From NCBI GenBank assembly GCA_012862575.1, contig BLSF01000040.1, forward strand, positions 248,001 through 312,000: DNA of 64,000 bases. The letters are read 5' to 3'. The DNA comes from Parietichytrium sp. I65-24A. Taxonomy: Eukaryota > Sar > Bigyra > Thraustochytrida > Thraustochytriidae. The notes below the pieces were generated by a model, which saw only the letters and a program-made list of their open reading frames with translations, had not been told where the DNA came from and searched no databases. A program made the position numbers and the translations under genes. Position 1 is the stretch's first letter. Every line of letters begins with the position of its first letter. Positions 21,645 to 33,800 of this stretch are shown here, piece after piece.

Positions 21645-23516
21645 ATGCGGCGACCGCATGCATCACGCGCCGGCGGCGTGAGATCAGATGAGTTGCAAAA
21701 CGGTGGAGAAGGCCGAAGGAGCTCCAGCCGAACCCGAAAGAGCGGGCCGGGTGCCTCAGGCAAGGGGGGCAACCTGAAAATGGCACACAAGTCTGATAAC
21801 AGGCTTGACGCACTGGCAGTGCGCCAGAAATGGGCCACGCAACGGATTGGGCCCGAGAGCGCAGTGGCGGACCTAGGTGATTGCGGATTCCAGCTCGTCC
21901 CGAGATTGCCTGTGACGCTGTGCGTTCTGTCGCTGGCCAATAATGAACTGTCGGAACTGGGCCCCGGCGTAGAGCAGCTGGGCTGCTTGCAAGAGTTGGA
22001 CGTGAGCGGAAATCGGCTTAGGACCTTGGAAGGACTCTACCGAAGCTGCCACTCGCTCAGGACGGTAAATGCTGCGCGAAACCAGCTCAAGGCGGTGTCA
22101 GGCCTGGAGATCATGCAGCAGCTCAGGCATTTAGATGTGAGCGACAATTTCATTTCATCAATAAGTCAGCTGCGGGCGCTGTCATGCAATGTTGGGCTCG
22201 AGGAGCTTCGCGTGCGAGGAAATCCTGTGACTGCTTCCAAACTGAGCCTCCGGCAAACACTAATGGATCTGGTTCCATCGCTTAAAAGCTTGGATGACAC
22301 CATCGTGAGCATGTCGCCCCAGGTGGGGCCTGTGCAGACGAGCAGAACTTACAGTGCGATTTACGCTTCACGGAACAGCGGCGCAGCAAACAACCAATTT
22401 GATGATGGCGGAGAGCAGCGAGAAGAAAATGGTGTCTCGTTGACACGTGCAGGCAGTGCTTGCAGCTCTCCGAGAGAAGGTATGCGAAGCGGGCAAACGC
22501 TGCGACGGGTGAACAGCATGAAGAGCATCAATAGCGAAGGAGTGACTGCAAAGTCTCTTGGTCGCGCGAAGTCCGTGTATAGCGCCGGGCCCGCCCGAGA
22601 GGAAGCCTTAAGGGAGACGGCGATGAAGGCTCCACGCTCCAAGCGAGCACCTTCTTCAACGTTCTCACATGATAAAAGCCCAGGGTTCTATTATGGCTCT
22701 GGATCTCGGTCTCATGGTCAATCGAGTTCTTCATCAGCAGCGACTCCGATCAAACACACTTTACATCGAGCGAATAGTCTGCGCAAATCTCGGAACGGCC
22801 CGACCGTGAGACAAGTTGACCAACATGATCAGCGCCGTCCAAAGTCCGCTCAGTCTATTCGCCCCAAGTACGTATCCGAGCGAAAGTCTCAAGAAGGCTT
22901 AGCACGGAGTGCCTTGGACCGAATTTCCTTGGAGCAAGTCAAGAGGCAAGAAGACCTCATTTCTTTAGTTGGTGCTGATCTATTTGAAGAGTCGGAAATT
23001 GCATTTGATGATAATTTCGGAGACTCAGAAGGGCGTAGGACCGTGCAGCGAATGCAGAAGATGTCGTCTAGCAGGTCCGGAAAGCGACATGCCCCGGGGT
23101 CCTACGCAGATTACGGATCTGCGTACGGAAGCGGGCGCGAGAGTACAAACGCTTCGCAACCCGCGCTGTATGAACATGTACAATCGCTTCACAATGTTTT
23201 CGAATGGCTCGAAGACATTGACGGCCAGGAAGGCCACGCCCCAAGAACAAACAAGAGCCGCGGACGCCATGATTCTCTGCGCGAGATGGGCAGATCGCAG
23301 TCATTCTCAAGCCAAAGAGAAACAGCTCGGCCCCGCGAAACGTACGAATGGGACGCGGAATCCCACCACATTGATTCTGATGTAGAATCTATCTCTGATG
23401 ATGATGATGGGCCGCCTTGTCTTGGAGATGAGGTGTCCCAAAAAATCCGGGAGCTAATTCATCGAAAGAAAAAGTCTCTTCAGATGCTGACAGAAGCACT
23501 TGACAAATACCGTTAG
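21645..23516 (+). CDS. Leucine-rich-repeat protein with long basic/serine-rich tail
   Basis: 623 residues from the ATG at 21645; a second in-frame ATG at 21780 would give 578. Residues about 75-220 form an SDS22-like LRR block: VLSLANNELSEL, LQELDVSGNRLRTLEGL, LRTVNAARNQL, LRHLDVSDNFISSI, LEELRVRGNPV, followed by an LRR-cap-like DLVPSLKSLD. The rest is Arg/Ser-rich, low complexity and probably disordered, with a short acidic patch and a terminal basic helix EVSQKIRELIHRKKKSLQML. This layout is common in centrosomal, axonemal and protein-phosphatase-1-associated LRR proteins, so a cytoskeletal scaffold role is plausible but not shown. A CAAAGAAG-repeat purine leader precedes the start. The stop faces that of the PX gene. 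Confidence 0.8.
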   Translation: MRRPHASRAGGVRSDELQNGGEGRRSSSRTRKSGPGASGKGGNLKMAHKSDNRLDALAVRQKWATQRIGPESAVADLGDCGFQLVPRLPVTLCVLSLANNELSELGPGVEQLGCLQELDVSGNRLRTLEGLYRSCHSLRTVNAARNQLKAVSGLEIMQQLRHLDVSDNFISSISQLRALSCNVGLEELRVRGNPVTASKLSLRQTLMDLVPSLKSLDDTIVSMSPQVGPVQTSRTYSAIYASRNSGAANNQFDDGGEQREENGVSLTRAGSACSSPREGMRSGQTLRRVNSMKSINSEGVTAKSLGRAKSVYSAGPAREEALRETAMKAPRSKRAPSSTFSHDKSPGFYYGSGSRSHGQSSSSSAATPIKHTLHRANSLRKSRNGPTVRQVDQHDQRRPKSAQSIRPKYVSERKSQEGLARSALDRISLEQVKRQEDLISLVGADLFEESEIAFDDNFGDSEGRRTVQRMQKMSSSRSGKRHAPGSYADYGSAYGSGRESTNASQPALYEHVQSLHNVFEWLEDIDGQEGHAPRTNKSRGRHDSLREMGRSQSFSSQRETARPRETYEWDAESHHIDSDVESISDDDDGPPCLGDEVSQKIRELIHRKKKSLQMLTEALDKYR

Positions 23517-23968
23517 CGCGAGCCTCGCGGCCGCTCATTAGGAAAAAGCAGGCCGTCCAGGTCCCTTGCCAGGTCCCTTGCAAGGAAAACGCTTAGCGCG
23601 CAAGACCTGTTTTGCATTTTCATGAATGAAAGTACCTGTTGGAAAAATTCACAAATGTGGCGCTCTTTCTTCTCTTGAGCTTTCGCTTTGTACCCTCAAT
23701 CAAGTAGTTGTAGCACTTCTCAGATTTCACAATTTTGTTTTCACTGTCAGTCGATTGTTGTCCGCTCAGCTTTCTCACACCATGAAATCATATTGGCATG
23801 TCTTCATATTGACTTAAAGTGTGAAAGCTAGCAGGTGGATAATCACCCTCCATCGTGAATGACAGAAGGCTTTTACAGAAGTAGAAGGCAGATGGTATAT
23901 GTATACTGGTGAAATTTACTCTAGGAAAACAGGAAAGTCGTTGACTTTTGACCGCGGTAATTCGTTGA
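23517..23968. other. Convergent 3' intergenic region
   Basis: Between the LRR and PX stops. No coding signal; includes a short CAGGTCCCTTGC direct repeat near 23555-23582. Confidence 0.5.
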
Positions 23969-24532
23969 TCAGAGCTCCAGGAACTCGCGCATGCTGGAGT
24001 GCTGGACAATATCGCCCTTCTTAAGTTGATTATATAGCCACGCTTTCAATGCATTGCAGCGCTGCTCCAGATTATCCGCGTCCCGGTTTCCAAACCAGTA
24101 CATCTTGGGCGGAAACTCTGCAAGCTCGTCAATTACTTCAAGGTCGTCCGCAGCCAGGGCCTCCTTGAGCTTGAGAAACTCGCTGTACCTCCTAAACAGC
24201 GTCCAACTCAGCTCATTGCTATGCACGCATCCCTTTCTACACGTCGGCTTGCTCTCCGAGAGAGTTTCGCCTTTGCTCTCAGAGCTGCTCGACTCTGCTG
24301 CGGCGGACCTGCTCCCCATGACCTCTTCGTCCTCATCATCCACACCACGCTCCACCATCACCTCGAAAGCATCGTGGTCCACCATTCTTCGCCAGCCCTG
24401 CATGCGAACTGTGAAGAAATTGCCTCCGAATCTGCGCGACCATTGCTCCGGTGGAAAGAAGATCTCCTCTCCACGGCCGCATCCCGAGCACAGGTCAAAC
24501 TCGTGGCTCCCTGAGGTGTTGAGGGCTGACAT
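23969..24532 (-). CDS. PX-domain protein
   Basis: 187 residues from the first in-frame ATG (24532). The frame stays open upstream to about 24726 with an Arg-rich stretch but has no ATG, so a longer form would need an upstream exon. The PX fold is spread over the whole protein: an early strand pair GGNFFTVRMQGW and HDAFEVMVERG, a Glu/Ser-rich insert of about 50 residues, then the phosphoinositide-binding motif FRRYSEFLKLKEAL, the proline loop AEFPPKMYWFGN, and the final helices RCNALKAWLYNQL and MREFLEL. PX domains bind PI3P and place proteins on endosomes. With no BAR or other domain, it could be a small sorting-nexin-like adaptor. The RRYSEF and FPPK residues needed for lipid binding are intact. 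Confidence 0.82.
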   Translation of the reverse strand: MSALNTSGSHEFDLCSGCGRGEEIFFPPEQWSRRFGGNFFTVRMQGWRRMVDHDAFEVMVERGVDDEDEEVMGSRSAAAESSSSESKGETLSESKPTCRKGCVHSNELSWTLFRRYSEFLKLKEALAADDLEVIDELAEFPPKMYWFGNRDADNLEQRCNALKAWLYNQLKKGDIVQHSSMREFLEL

Positions 24533-26368
24533 GTTCACTTCCAAGCTCTTCCTTCGTCGGTCCCCCACTTGCCCCGCCGCGCAACACTTTCTACTTTGCG
24601 CACCTTTGTGCGAAAGCCTCCGCACGAATCGCCGCGCGAGTGCAACGAAGGACTGTGCTCTCCAACGGCTGCCGCTGCGCGGTGCTGGTAGCTCGCAAGC
24701 TGAGCTCACGAGGCCGTGGAGTCGAGAGATGTCACATGCATGTCACGGAGAGAGCGTGAAGTATCGATAAGATAGTTGGTAAGTAGCTCGGCTGGGCAAA
24801 GTGATCAAGCATGGACTCACGTTTCTCATAACGAGAATAACGAGCTGCGTAGCAACCTTTCAATGAACATGTTTAACTTACGAGCAGTACCAGCTTCCTG
24901 CCGCGTTGTAGTCTGGGTCGTCGCTTGTCCATTAGCGTTCTCTTTAGAGCTATACGCTTCCTTCCCCGCGACTGTCCCTTGTACTTGTCACTGCTTTGAA
25001 ATGAGTTGCAACTTGAAGCTGCTTCTTGTTGCTCTCGGTCTATGCAATAGAAGGCTCCGACGGTGCTGACTGAGATGACTGACGGGGAAATGCCGGGCTT
25101 TGAACTGGGACGCGGACTTTGCGGACCGTGGAAGGCATCTCGCCGTCCCATTTAGAAGAGAGGAGGGCTTTGAGTCCAGTTTGCGCCTTGAACCGTTTCG
25201 TACTTGAAGCCATGGAGAATGAATGGATCCTCTCGTCGATTGATCCTCTCGTTTATCGATCGGTTCCGGTCCTGCAGTCTCATCTCCTGTTTCATCTCCT
25301 GTTGGCCGCGGCGAATAGAGGGCGAGTAGATGGACAGAACATTCGCGCCAGACCTGTGTTTCCATCGATTTCGTTCATCGATTTCGTTCCCGATGGTGTC
25401 AGGTTTGATATCTCCAACGCATCTACCCTCCTCATGAGCTCATGACCGATCAAATCACTGCCGTCACGGCAGCGCGAAGCAACAAAAAGGAAAGACCGCG
25501 GCTTCCGATTCGGAAGCCTCCCGCAATTCACAAGAATTGCCTCTTCTATCGCCTCTGCATCTTTGTCATTGACCATTGACCATAGACCATTGATCATTGA
25601 CCATTGGCCATTGATCATTGACCATTGGCCATGGACTTGCTCTTGTTCGTCTTCGCGCTGTCTATAATGAGAATACATTTGTTCCCACCAAATTCCAAAT
25701 ACTCAGCTTGCCCACATTCACAAGCGCTCTGAATTCTGTTCTGCACATTTCATGGACTCATTCTTACTCCCTTCCTTAGCACTACCATAGCACTCCGTCG
25801 CGCAGCGGAACGCATTCGGGCATGCGTGACACGGTATGATACCGTAAATACGGTAGGTAAATTCGGTAGTCCTCGAATCTAAGCCTTCGTCTGTTGGGTT
25901 CTCCACAAGACGACAACCGGTTCTGCGCATTAACGATCATTAGGTAAACTCCGGTTCTCTATACTATACCTATCATTAAAGGCGCGGATAGGCTGCCGGG
26001 AAAAGGCGGACTCAGCTCTCGAGGTACTCTAGGCTAAGTTTATCCTACCTGCAGCCTACCTGACTCTGAGTCAGCTATGCTATGTTAAAGCACTATTTCG
26101 AGCGTACGATTACTAAAAAAAAAAATCCGGAGGAGCGGAGAGAGCGGCGACACCTCCGCATTGACTGCCAAATTCATACCCAGATCTCTCTCTCGCGTAC
26201 AGACAGACATACCGCACTCAGTACACTCAGTAAACACGTACGTACGTACTTACTTGCACGTATACACGCAACAATAGCAATAGGCGAGCACACAGGTCCA
26301 TTAATCGGAAACGCACGGGCGACATCTCGGTCCGAGGTCCGAAGGTTTGAAGGTTTGAAGGTTTTGAG
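24533..26368. other. Intergenic, divergent PX / HIBCH region
   Basis: No gene is supported; the frames present are short and featureless. A degenerate CATTGAC-type tandem repeat lies at about 25567-25632. A short A-run and a purine-rich stretch precede the HIBCH start. Confidence 0.5.
25567..25632. repeat. Degenerate tandem repeat around CATTGAC
   Basis: Eight to nine 7-bp units alternating CATTGAC, CATTGAT and CATTGGC. Confidence 0.8.
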
Positions 26369-27616
26369 ATGGTGCTCACGAACAGCTGTCGGCGCCTGGC
26401 GCTCATCAAGAATCACTTGCGTGTCTCAAAGCACGTGCGAATGGCGTCCACATCGTCCACAGCGTCCACAGTGGGCGAATCATCTGCGTCAGTGGCGTTC
26501 GAAGATAGCAACTCAGTGCGGCACATGAAGCTGAACCGACCGAAAAAGTACAACGCATTGACGCTGGAAATGGTGCGCTTGATCAACTCGTCGTACGATG
26601 AATTGGTCAATGCGCCAGCCAACGAGAGGAAGATGGTGCTAATGACTGGCGAAGGCAAGGCTTTCTGCGCTGGCGGCGACGTGATGGCGGTTCGCAATGA
26701 TTCGCTTGAGGGCGGGCCGACAAAGTACGACTTCTTCTACGAGGAGTACCAGCTGAATCATCGCATTGCGACCTGCTACGACAGCCACGGCATCATTCAA
26801 GTAGCCATTTGGGACGGGGTGACCATGGGCGGCGGTGTGGGTCTCTCGGTGCACGGAAAAATCAGGATTGCGACGGAGAATACCTCATTCGCAATGCCAG
26901 AAACTGCTCTGGGGCTTTTCCCGGACGTGGGCGGAACTTTCGCTCTCTCCAGGCTCAACCAGGGGAAGAACCTTGGAATGTACCTCGCCCTAACAGGGGC
27001 CCGGATCGGCACGGAAGACTGTTTGTATTGCGGCCTGGCGACGCATTACATGCCAAAAGAAAAGGTTCCAGAGCTTATCGATGGGCTGAAGAATCTCGGA
27101 CAGAGAGCCACCGATTTGGCAGCAGTTGAAGATCTGATCAAAAGTACGGCAGCTGGCGCAAAACCTGAAAAGGCCCCGGGCAAAGCAAAGCTGGAGGCAA
27201 ACATCGAAGGCATTAATGAGTGCTTTAGCCACTCTACCGTGGAGGAGATTTTGGCTGCTCTCGAAAAACGCTCACAGTCCAGCGATGAATCAAAGTCCAA
27301 GTGGGCGAAAGCAACACTCGAATCTCTCGCGAAGAGCTCACCGACGTCACTCAAGGTGACGTTGAAGGCCGTCCTTCTTCATGCTGACCCAAACGTGACG
27401 ATCGGAGACGCGCTAAAGAACGAGTACCGCATTGTGCAACGCATGTGCGAGAATGACGGGGATTTCTTCGAGGGAGTTCGCGCTATCTTGCTTGACAAAG
27501 ACAACAAAACCAAGTGGAACTTCGCAAGCGTCTCTGATGTGCCCGATGAAGAAGTCAACCGCTTTTTCGCGCCTTTAGAGAAAGACCACCCGAAAGGCGA
27601 GTTGACCTACCCATAG
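26369..27616 (+). CDS. HIBCH: 3-hydroxyisobutyryl-CoA hydrolase, mitochondrial
   Basis: Valine-catabolism enzyme of the crotonase superfamily that hydrolyses 3-hydroxyisobutyryl-CoA to 3-hydroxyisobutyrate and CoA. 415 residues from the ATG at 26369, close to the usual 385 plus a presequence. The amino end (about 30 residues) is rich in Arg, Lys, Ser and Thr with no acid, fitting a mitochondrial targeting peptide; Met25 could start a cytosolic form. Crotonase landmarks are GEGKAFCAGGDVMAV (about 94-108), the oxyanion-hole glycines in WDGVTMGGGVGLSVHG (about 148), and MPETALGLFPDVGG (about 178-190), which carries the catalytic Glu and Asp typical of HIBCH rather than enoyl-CoA hydratase. The C-terminal half has SPTSLKVTLKAV and FFEGVRAILLDKDNKTKW, also HIBCH-specific. 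The stop faces the dynein stop 251 bp away. Confidence 0.93.
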   Translation: MVLTNSCRRLALIKNHLRVSKHVRMASTSSTASTVGESSASVAFEDSNSVRHMKLNRPKKYNALTLEMVRLINSSYDELVNAPANERKMVLMTGEGKAFCAGGDVMAVRNDSLEGGPTKYDFFYEEYQLNHRIATCYDSHGIIQVAIWDGVTMGGGVGLSVHGKIRIATENTSFAMPETALGLFPDVGGTFALSRLNQGKNLGMYLALTGARIGTEDCLYCGLATHYMPKEKVPELIDGLKNLGQRATDLAAVEDLIKSTAAGAKPEKAPGKAKLEANIEGINECFSHSTVEEILAALEKRSQSSDESKSKWAKATLESLAKSSPTSLKVTLKAVLLHADPNVTIGDALKNEYRIVQRMCENDGDFFEGVRAILLDKDNKTKWNFASVSDVPDEEVNRFFAPLEKDHPKGELTYP

Positions 27617-27867
27617 GCATTCAGTAAAATGTCATATTTTATTTCATCGCACGTTTTGTTTCTTTTCAAATCACAAGAAGCTGAAAATGTTACCGCTTGC
27701 TTAGGGCACTTGCCCCCGGCTGCTCTTGTCAGAGGGAAAAAGAAGAAAAAAGTTCCTACAAATTTGATGCACTTTCACCCTTCTTACTGACGGACAAACT
27801 ATTGACACGGGGCTTTTCTTCGAAATATAAAACTAAAACGACAGAAAATATTCATTTTTGTTGTTGA

Positions 27868-30800
27868 CTAACGATAGTGTTCACGTGTGAACGCCAAGAC
27901 CACGCGGAGCGCCCCAGCGTCGTCAAAATTATTGGCACTGGGAATGTTGATATTGAACTCCTTTTGTTCGAGCAATGTTCGCTCGTAAACCTGCTCACTG
28001 TTCGAAAGCTGGTCCACAAAAAGACTATGGAATGTGCACACCTCACATTCGGTAGACTTGGCAAAAGTTTTATCCTCTGATTTAGGATTGGAAACTCTCC
28101 TCTTGTGCCCGCGCTCGAGCCATAAGCCAAAAGGGTCAAAGGGGACAATTGGATATAATGCAGTTGTCTTGACATCCTCGTTTGCTCCAGCGTAAACATA
28201 CAAATCCGGGAGAGCATACCGAGTGGAATCCAAAGCGCTTCTATCTACGCTCTTGCGAGAGTTGTTCCAGACTCCACCTTCCAGCGCGAGGCCGCTGAGC
28301 ACAAATGTAGGTTGCCGCTCAGGCTGGATTGGCCCAAAAGAAGCACGAGGACGAATGTCTTCAAGCATAACATTCTGTTCAGCAGCAAGGCTGGTCAACA
28401 GTGCCCATAGCATGGCTTTTGGACTTTGAAACGCCGACAGCACAATAGGAGTAGCGCAGATGCTCTCTGCGCTCGGTTGTTCTTCCTCCTCAAACAGCAG
28501 CGCCAATGTCTGCAGGATCCCGCGCTTGTCTAGGAGAAAGTTTGCAATGGACTTCAGCGAGAGATCGTCAGGCAATGCAAATATTGTTCGCAGAGACTCT
28601 GTAATCAATTGCAATTCCATTGGATTGTTCTCATCATCTTGCTTGAATCTGCTCCAAATTTCATCCTTCCACATGCGGATCTTCTTCCCGAACCAAAAGA
28701 CTTCGTTTTTCAGCGCCAGTGCTAAAATGCTTTTTGCCCCTTTCTTCTTCAGATTTAAAGGCAATGAAATCGGCTCGGAAGCCAGTTCTAACTTTTCAAT
28801 CACAAGGTGGTCCCTCTCAATCTGTTGCCTACCAGGATTGATGCTAAAACTATAGGCCAGATCCCTTCGGAAGGTCGCGCTCACCATAGACAAGTAAGCT
28901 TCATCCGACCCAGCTTCGAACCCTGCGCAACTGAGCCACGATCGATGTTGCTTCTTATCTGCCTGACTCTTCAGTGGGTCGTCCAGGCGGAAATTACAGA
29001 GCGTGGCCCAAGGCGCGCTTCTTACGGAGTAGCGCAACGGTGTGTTTTCCGCAAGAGGAACAAAGAGCTCCTGCGTCTTCAGTATGTGAAGCAAGATAAA
29101 GTCAAGGTCCTTCATCGAACTAAAGATATGTGACCCGCAGCTCAACTCTATGAAGAGATGCACAAGAGACCGCGCTTTTCCATAAATGTCAAATTGCATC
29201 ATGCGAATGCCCTCGTGCGCTTGTACCAAGTCTTTCACGATTGCCTGGTCCGAAAACTTCCTTGAAAAGTTGTGAGAGGGCGTCTTTCGTTTGCCAGTGG
29301 GAACCGGACGCACAATTCCCACCAATTTGTTGACATGCTGCTTCACGTTTAGCTCCGTGCACTGACCGCTTAAATATTGCTTTTCGAGTTCTGATATGCT
29401 GCTCAAGAACAAATTAGGATCAGGGCTCTCAAATAGACTTTTACGGTGCCCAAACGCCTCGTGCTGTTTGAGTATGGTCTTGAAAAAGCTAAAGGCGAGA
29501 AGAGCCAACTTCCAGATCAGGCATCCAGCCTCCCCAGCAAGGCCATCTTTACTTTCTGCCTTCTCCCAACTGTGAAGGTAAAAGTGAAACCGGTCTTCCA
29601 TATCGTAGGTAGCGTCGCCGCATCGTTTAAGCCACACAATATCTCCATGGAACCCGCGACTTTCTGAACGGTGGCCACTCTGGTTACAAAGCATGACACT
29701 GACCTTCCACTCGTCGTCTTGTGCCACTCCCCCGCCTCCTCCTCCCCCAGATGTGCTTGCGTCGTCCCAATCGACGCTTGAACTATCGTCCTCGTCTCCT
29801 CCGTCGTGGTTGCTGAGGCTCGAAACGAGTCTCCTACCTTTCGACGAACTGTATGCGAGAGGTGAACGACACAAGCTACTGATGCTATCCTTCACCTTGT
29901 CTGAAGCAATGTTGTAATCCAGCAGCAATATATTTTTGCGGCCTTCGTAAGCCTTGGAAAATATCTCCAGTAGCTGGTCCGGCGTTATTTCTGCAGCAGA
30001 AATTGCAAGTACCCCTTCTCCATTGAGAATCAGCGCTGCTTGCTCAGCAACTTCCATGATCGTTTCCATTTGCAGGTTTGGATAGAGAATCAAAACCGGC
30101 GTCCTCGTCGTCCGACTCGAAAGGAACAAAGCAAGTTCCTCCCCATTCATGACACCTTTTTGAAGAGATGCAGTTGACAAAATGGCCTCCGGGCGTTTTA
30201 AGCGGCTCGATAAGGAAGCCTTTCGAAGCTGTGCTTTGGGCGAAGCCTTATTGGCAGCGTAAATTGCTTCCTCAAGCTTTGCTGCTTCTCCAGCTACAAA
30301 CTTCTCCAGCTCCTTTTGCTGATCAAGCACGTAGAGGCGTAGGGCTTCTGAAAAATACTGAGGGCAAAGTGCAGTAATGATTGCAAAGTGTGCAAACGGA
30401 TCCATGACTTTGTCAAGGTTTGTTTTCCGGAATTCTTCTTGCAAAGCGCGAATGGGATCTTCGCTGCGCTTCAAGGTGAAAAAATTTGCCAGGTCGGAGT
30501 CCTTAGAAGCTAATGCGCTTGTCCTTGCGCTCGGAACGCAGACAAGAGCCCGATTCACAAGATACTTGACTACATCTGGCTCTCCTCCAGCATTGCGCCC
30601 AGCCTCGTCTGATTCTAGGAGTAAAAAGCCGATGATCCTCCGCCACTCGACTAGAGAAATCCTGGGACGGTCACCATAATTGCTCCTCGCAACACTCAGA
30701 ACACTCGCTCTCAGGCTACCGGCTCTGTTTGAAATAGAGCTTCTGGATAGTCTTGTGCGCCGGACCATCTTTGTGAGGTCCATTTTCGCTGTGTATCGTC

Positions 30801-33800
30801 GCAGGTCTCCATTTCGTCCGTGTCTTGCGGTGGATAAACGACGAGACTCCACCCCGTCAGATTGTCGCACGGATGCTTTTCTGTTGATGGGGCCGGTTAT
30901 TGCAGTGGACCGTCGAGAGGTCTGGGAACCTCTAACTCCCGGTGCCACGACACCTTGTCCAGCCGAGCTCCTGCGTCGTTGGATCTTTTGCGCGAGAGAA
31001 GTTATCTCGTTCACGTGCGACCCATCAAAAGGCAAGATCACGATGTGGTCTTTAAAATGGCCCATCTCTCTCTTCTCCACATCTACCCTGCAAGAATACT
31101 CAAGCTCCAAGAGAATAAGAGCAAAGAGAGCTTCACGCTGTTGAAGGGAAAGGGACTCGCTAAATAGCTCTCCAACCTCAAATCCGACTCTTACCATGGC
31201 TGCGTAAAGCTGGTCCCAAGTGAGCTTTTCCTGGAGAAGCGCGTCCGAGCTCTGAATTTGAGCCTCTTTCAAGTCCACCTTAGATCGCGACCTTGCCATC
31301 AAGTCAACTTGCTTTCGCCCAGCTCTTGCCGGCACTGGGGCGGCGGATGCTCCTATGTTTGAGCTTACAGTTTCAATACAATTCCAAAACGACGAGAACG
31401 AGCGCACGATGGCCGCGCTGAAACCGGCATACTCCGCATTGGCCACCAGTCCAAGCGATTTGTAGAAGCGGATGCATCTTGCGTAAAGCCTCCCACTAAA
31501 CTGTGCGGCTGGCCAGAACATCTGCAACTGCACCCCTAAACGCTCGCAGTACTCGAATTTCCATGAGTGGAATGTTTCCAGTATGCGCCGGAAATCGCCT
31601 CCGTTTACGAGAACCTGATCCATCACAGACTCATTCTCCAAAAGGACCTCGGCTGCAATCATTTCCCTGTCATTATTCCCCGAAGGCACATGTGAGTCTC
31701 CACCTCGATCGATGCCAGAAGAATCATGACCAGGAGACCGCCCTCCAAGCGCCTCCAAAAGCGAACTTTGAAGATTTACACGCTGCATTGCGGTGGACAA
31801 ATGGACCACTGCGAACGTGTGCCAGCTCTCAAGCAAGTTCAATGCTCGAGGAGCACCTGCAAACATGTGATAGAGAAATCCATTAGCGAAACAGTGCTCC
31901 TCCTTGTAAATGCAACCAAAGTCAAAGACGGCAAGGTGATCACGCAGCACCTCTGTGGAAGCGTCGATCATCTGTTCACAAGTTGCAACGAGAAGGTAGG
32001 GCGAACTAGACTCTCCTTGAATGTTTTTTCCATACGAAGCTATCGCCAATGCGAGCTCGGGAGACACGTTGTTTGTGAGCTTTTCGATGACTAGGGTCTT
32101 CCCGGTCCGTTCCGCAAGCTTCACAGCCTCATACACCAGCGCGCCAGGAGCAGAGCTGTCTATTACAATACAGCTGGAGGTGCCCTTGCAATAGCTCAGG
32201 ATCCATGATTTTCCAAATCCGTATGGATCTCGTAAAACTGGGATACGAAAAGCCCACTTTCCATTGTGATGAGATGTTCCGCTTTTGTATATTGTGAAAG
32301 AGTGCAGGTTGCTCTGTAAAACATGGGCAACCATGCAGGCCTGTGAGATTAGTGATCTTGCAAGAGGAAGGCGCGCCTCAATCCAGGTCTGGCAAACTTT
32401 CGAAGACGTCTCGTCCTTTAGAATCTCTCCCAGTGGGAAGCAAAAGTCAGTGTTGGTTCCAAACTCAATCGAGAGGTTTCCGAGAACTCCAGGAAGAGAC
32501 AAGCTGATACTCTCATCCTCATCGTCATCTTCCTCAATATCACTGTATCCTCCGTCAAGGTCGTCCTGACTTTGTCCTCCACCAACCTCTTCGATTGAGC
32601 CGCCGACTGCGACTGTACGGGGGTGATTCCAGCTTACGACATGAGTAGCGTTGCTCAAGCTCGGCTTCAGCCCCTTGTCAAGTAACAAACCCATCCATTC
32701 CCCCAGGCAAACAGCTTGAGTCGCTTCATCCATCATTCCAAAATAAGTGCAACACGCTGAGATCAAGATGGCGTTCGCGGCAAACATCCCGTCCGCAATG
32801 TCCTCCTCCTCCCGGTGCCGCAGCAGCTCGAGCTCCTGAACCCAAGATTCTCTGACCTGGTCTCCAAGACATTGGCAGAGCCGCATCGCACGCTCGGCCT
32901 TTGCCTTCGAGAGATCAATCTTGGTTCGCATGTCGTCCAGCTTCACCTTGAGAATGGAAACCTTGCCTTCCAATTTGTTTAGAGTCGCCGTCTTCTCAGC
33001 AATAGAGCGCGTTATTTCTTTGCGGACAACTTCCAAAAGCCCTAGGTCAGAGGTCAGTTCGCTCAAGTACTCTTGCTTTGGCTTCATGTTTGCAACAATC
33101 TCTCGGTACTGCACCACAGAGTGCAGCCAGCGATGGAGAACTTCCAGCACTTGCTTGCACTCAACAAAGGTGCGCTTGTTGTTGCCCCTCTCCCCGGAGG
33201 CGGCGGACCCTGGCTTTTCGCCGATGGCGGACGTGTCTCCCAGAACTTCTTGAACTGCGGGGGAGTTTAGAAGGTCCTTCACTTGCGCAACCACAACATC
33301 ATCAAGCCCATCCTTCTTTAAAGAGAGAAGACGAACAGTAAGTTTGGCATCTCCAAGGACTTGATGAGAAGTAGCACGACTCCAGTAGTAAGTTCTTGGA
33401 AGAAATTCCAGCTCCAACTCTTCAAGTCGCTTTTCCACCTCCGCTTCGCCGTGAATCTCTGTTTCATTCTCTAGAGTAGCCTTCTGGGCTTGCCAGATCT
33501 CTTCACGCTTTTGCAATCGTTCGTTGAAGAGAACCATGTAGAGCGACTGGACAATGTTCCTCATTGCGTTTGTTGGCTGCTTTTGTCCACGTAGCTCCAG
33601 AAATCTAGCTCGAGGGAGCCTTGTTAAACCCTCAGCTGCCGAGGCTAAAAGCGGAGACAGGTCGTCAATCGCCTTTTTCATTTCCTCGCGCAGTGCCGTA
33701 ACCTGAGAGTCCTTTTCCCGCCAGGCCTCTGTTTCAGACTCCAATCGGAGCTTCTCGGACTCCAAATCGCGGTTCAGTGCATCGATATCTACTTGCATGG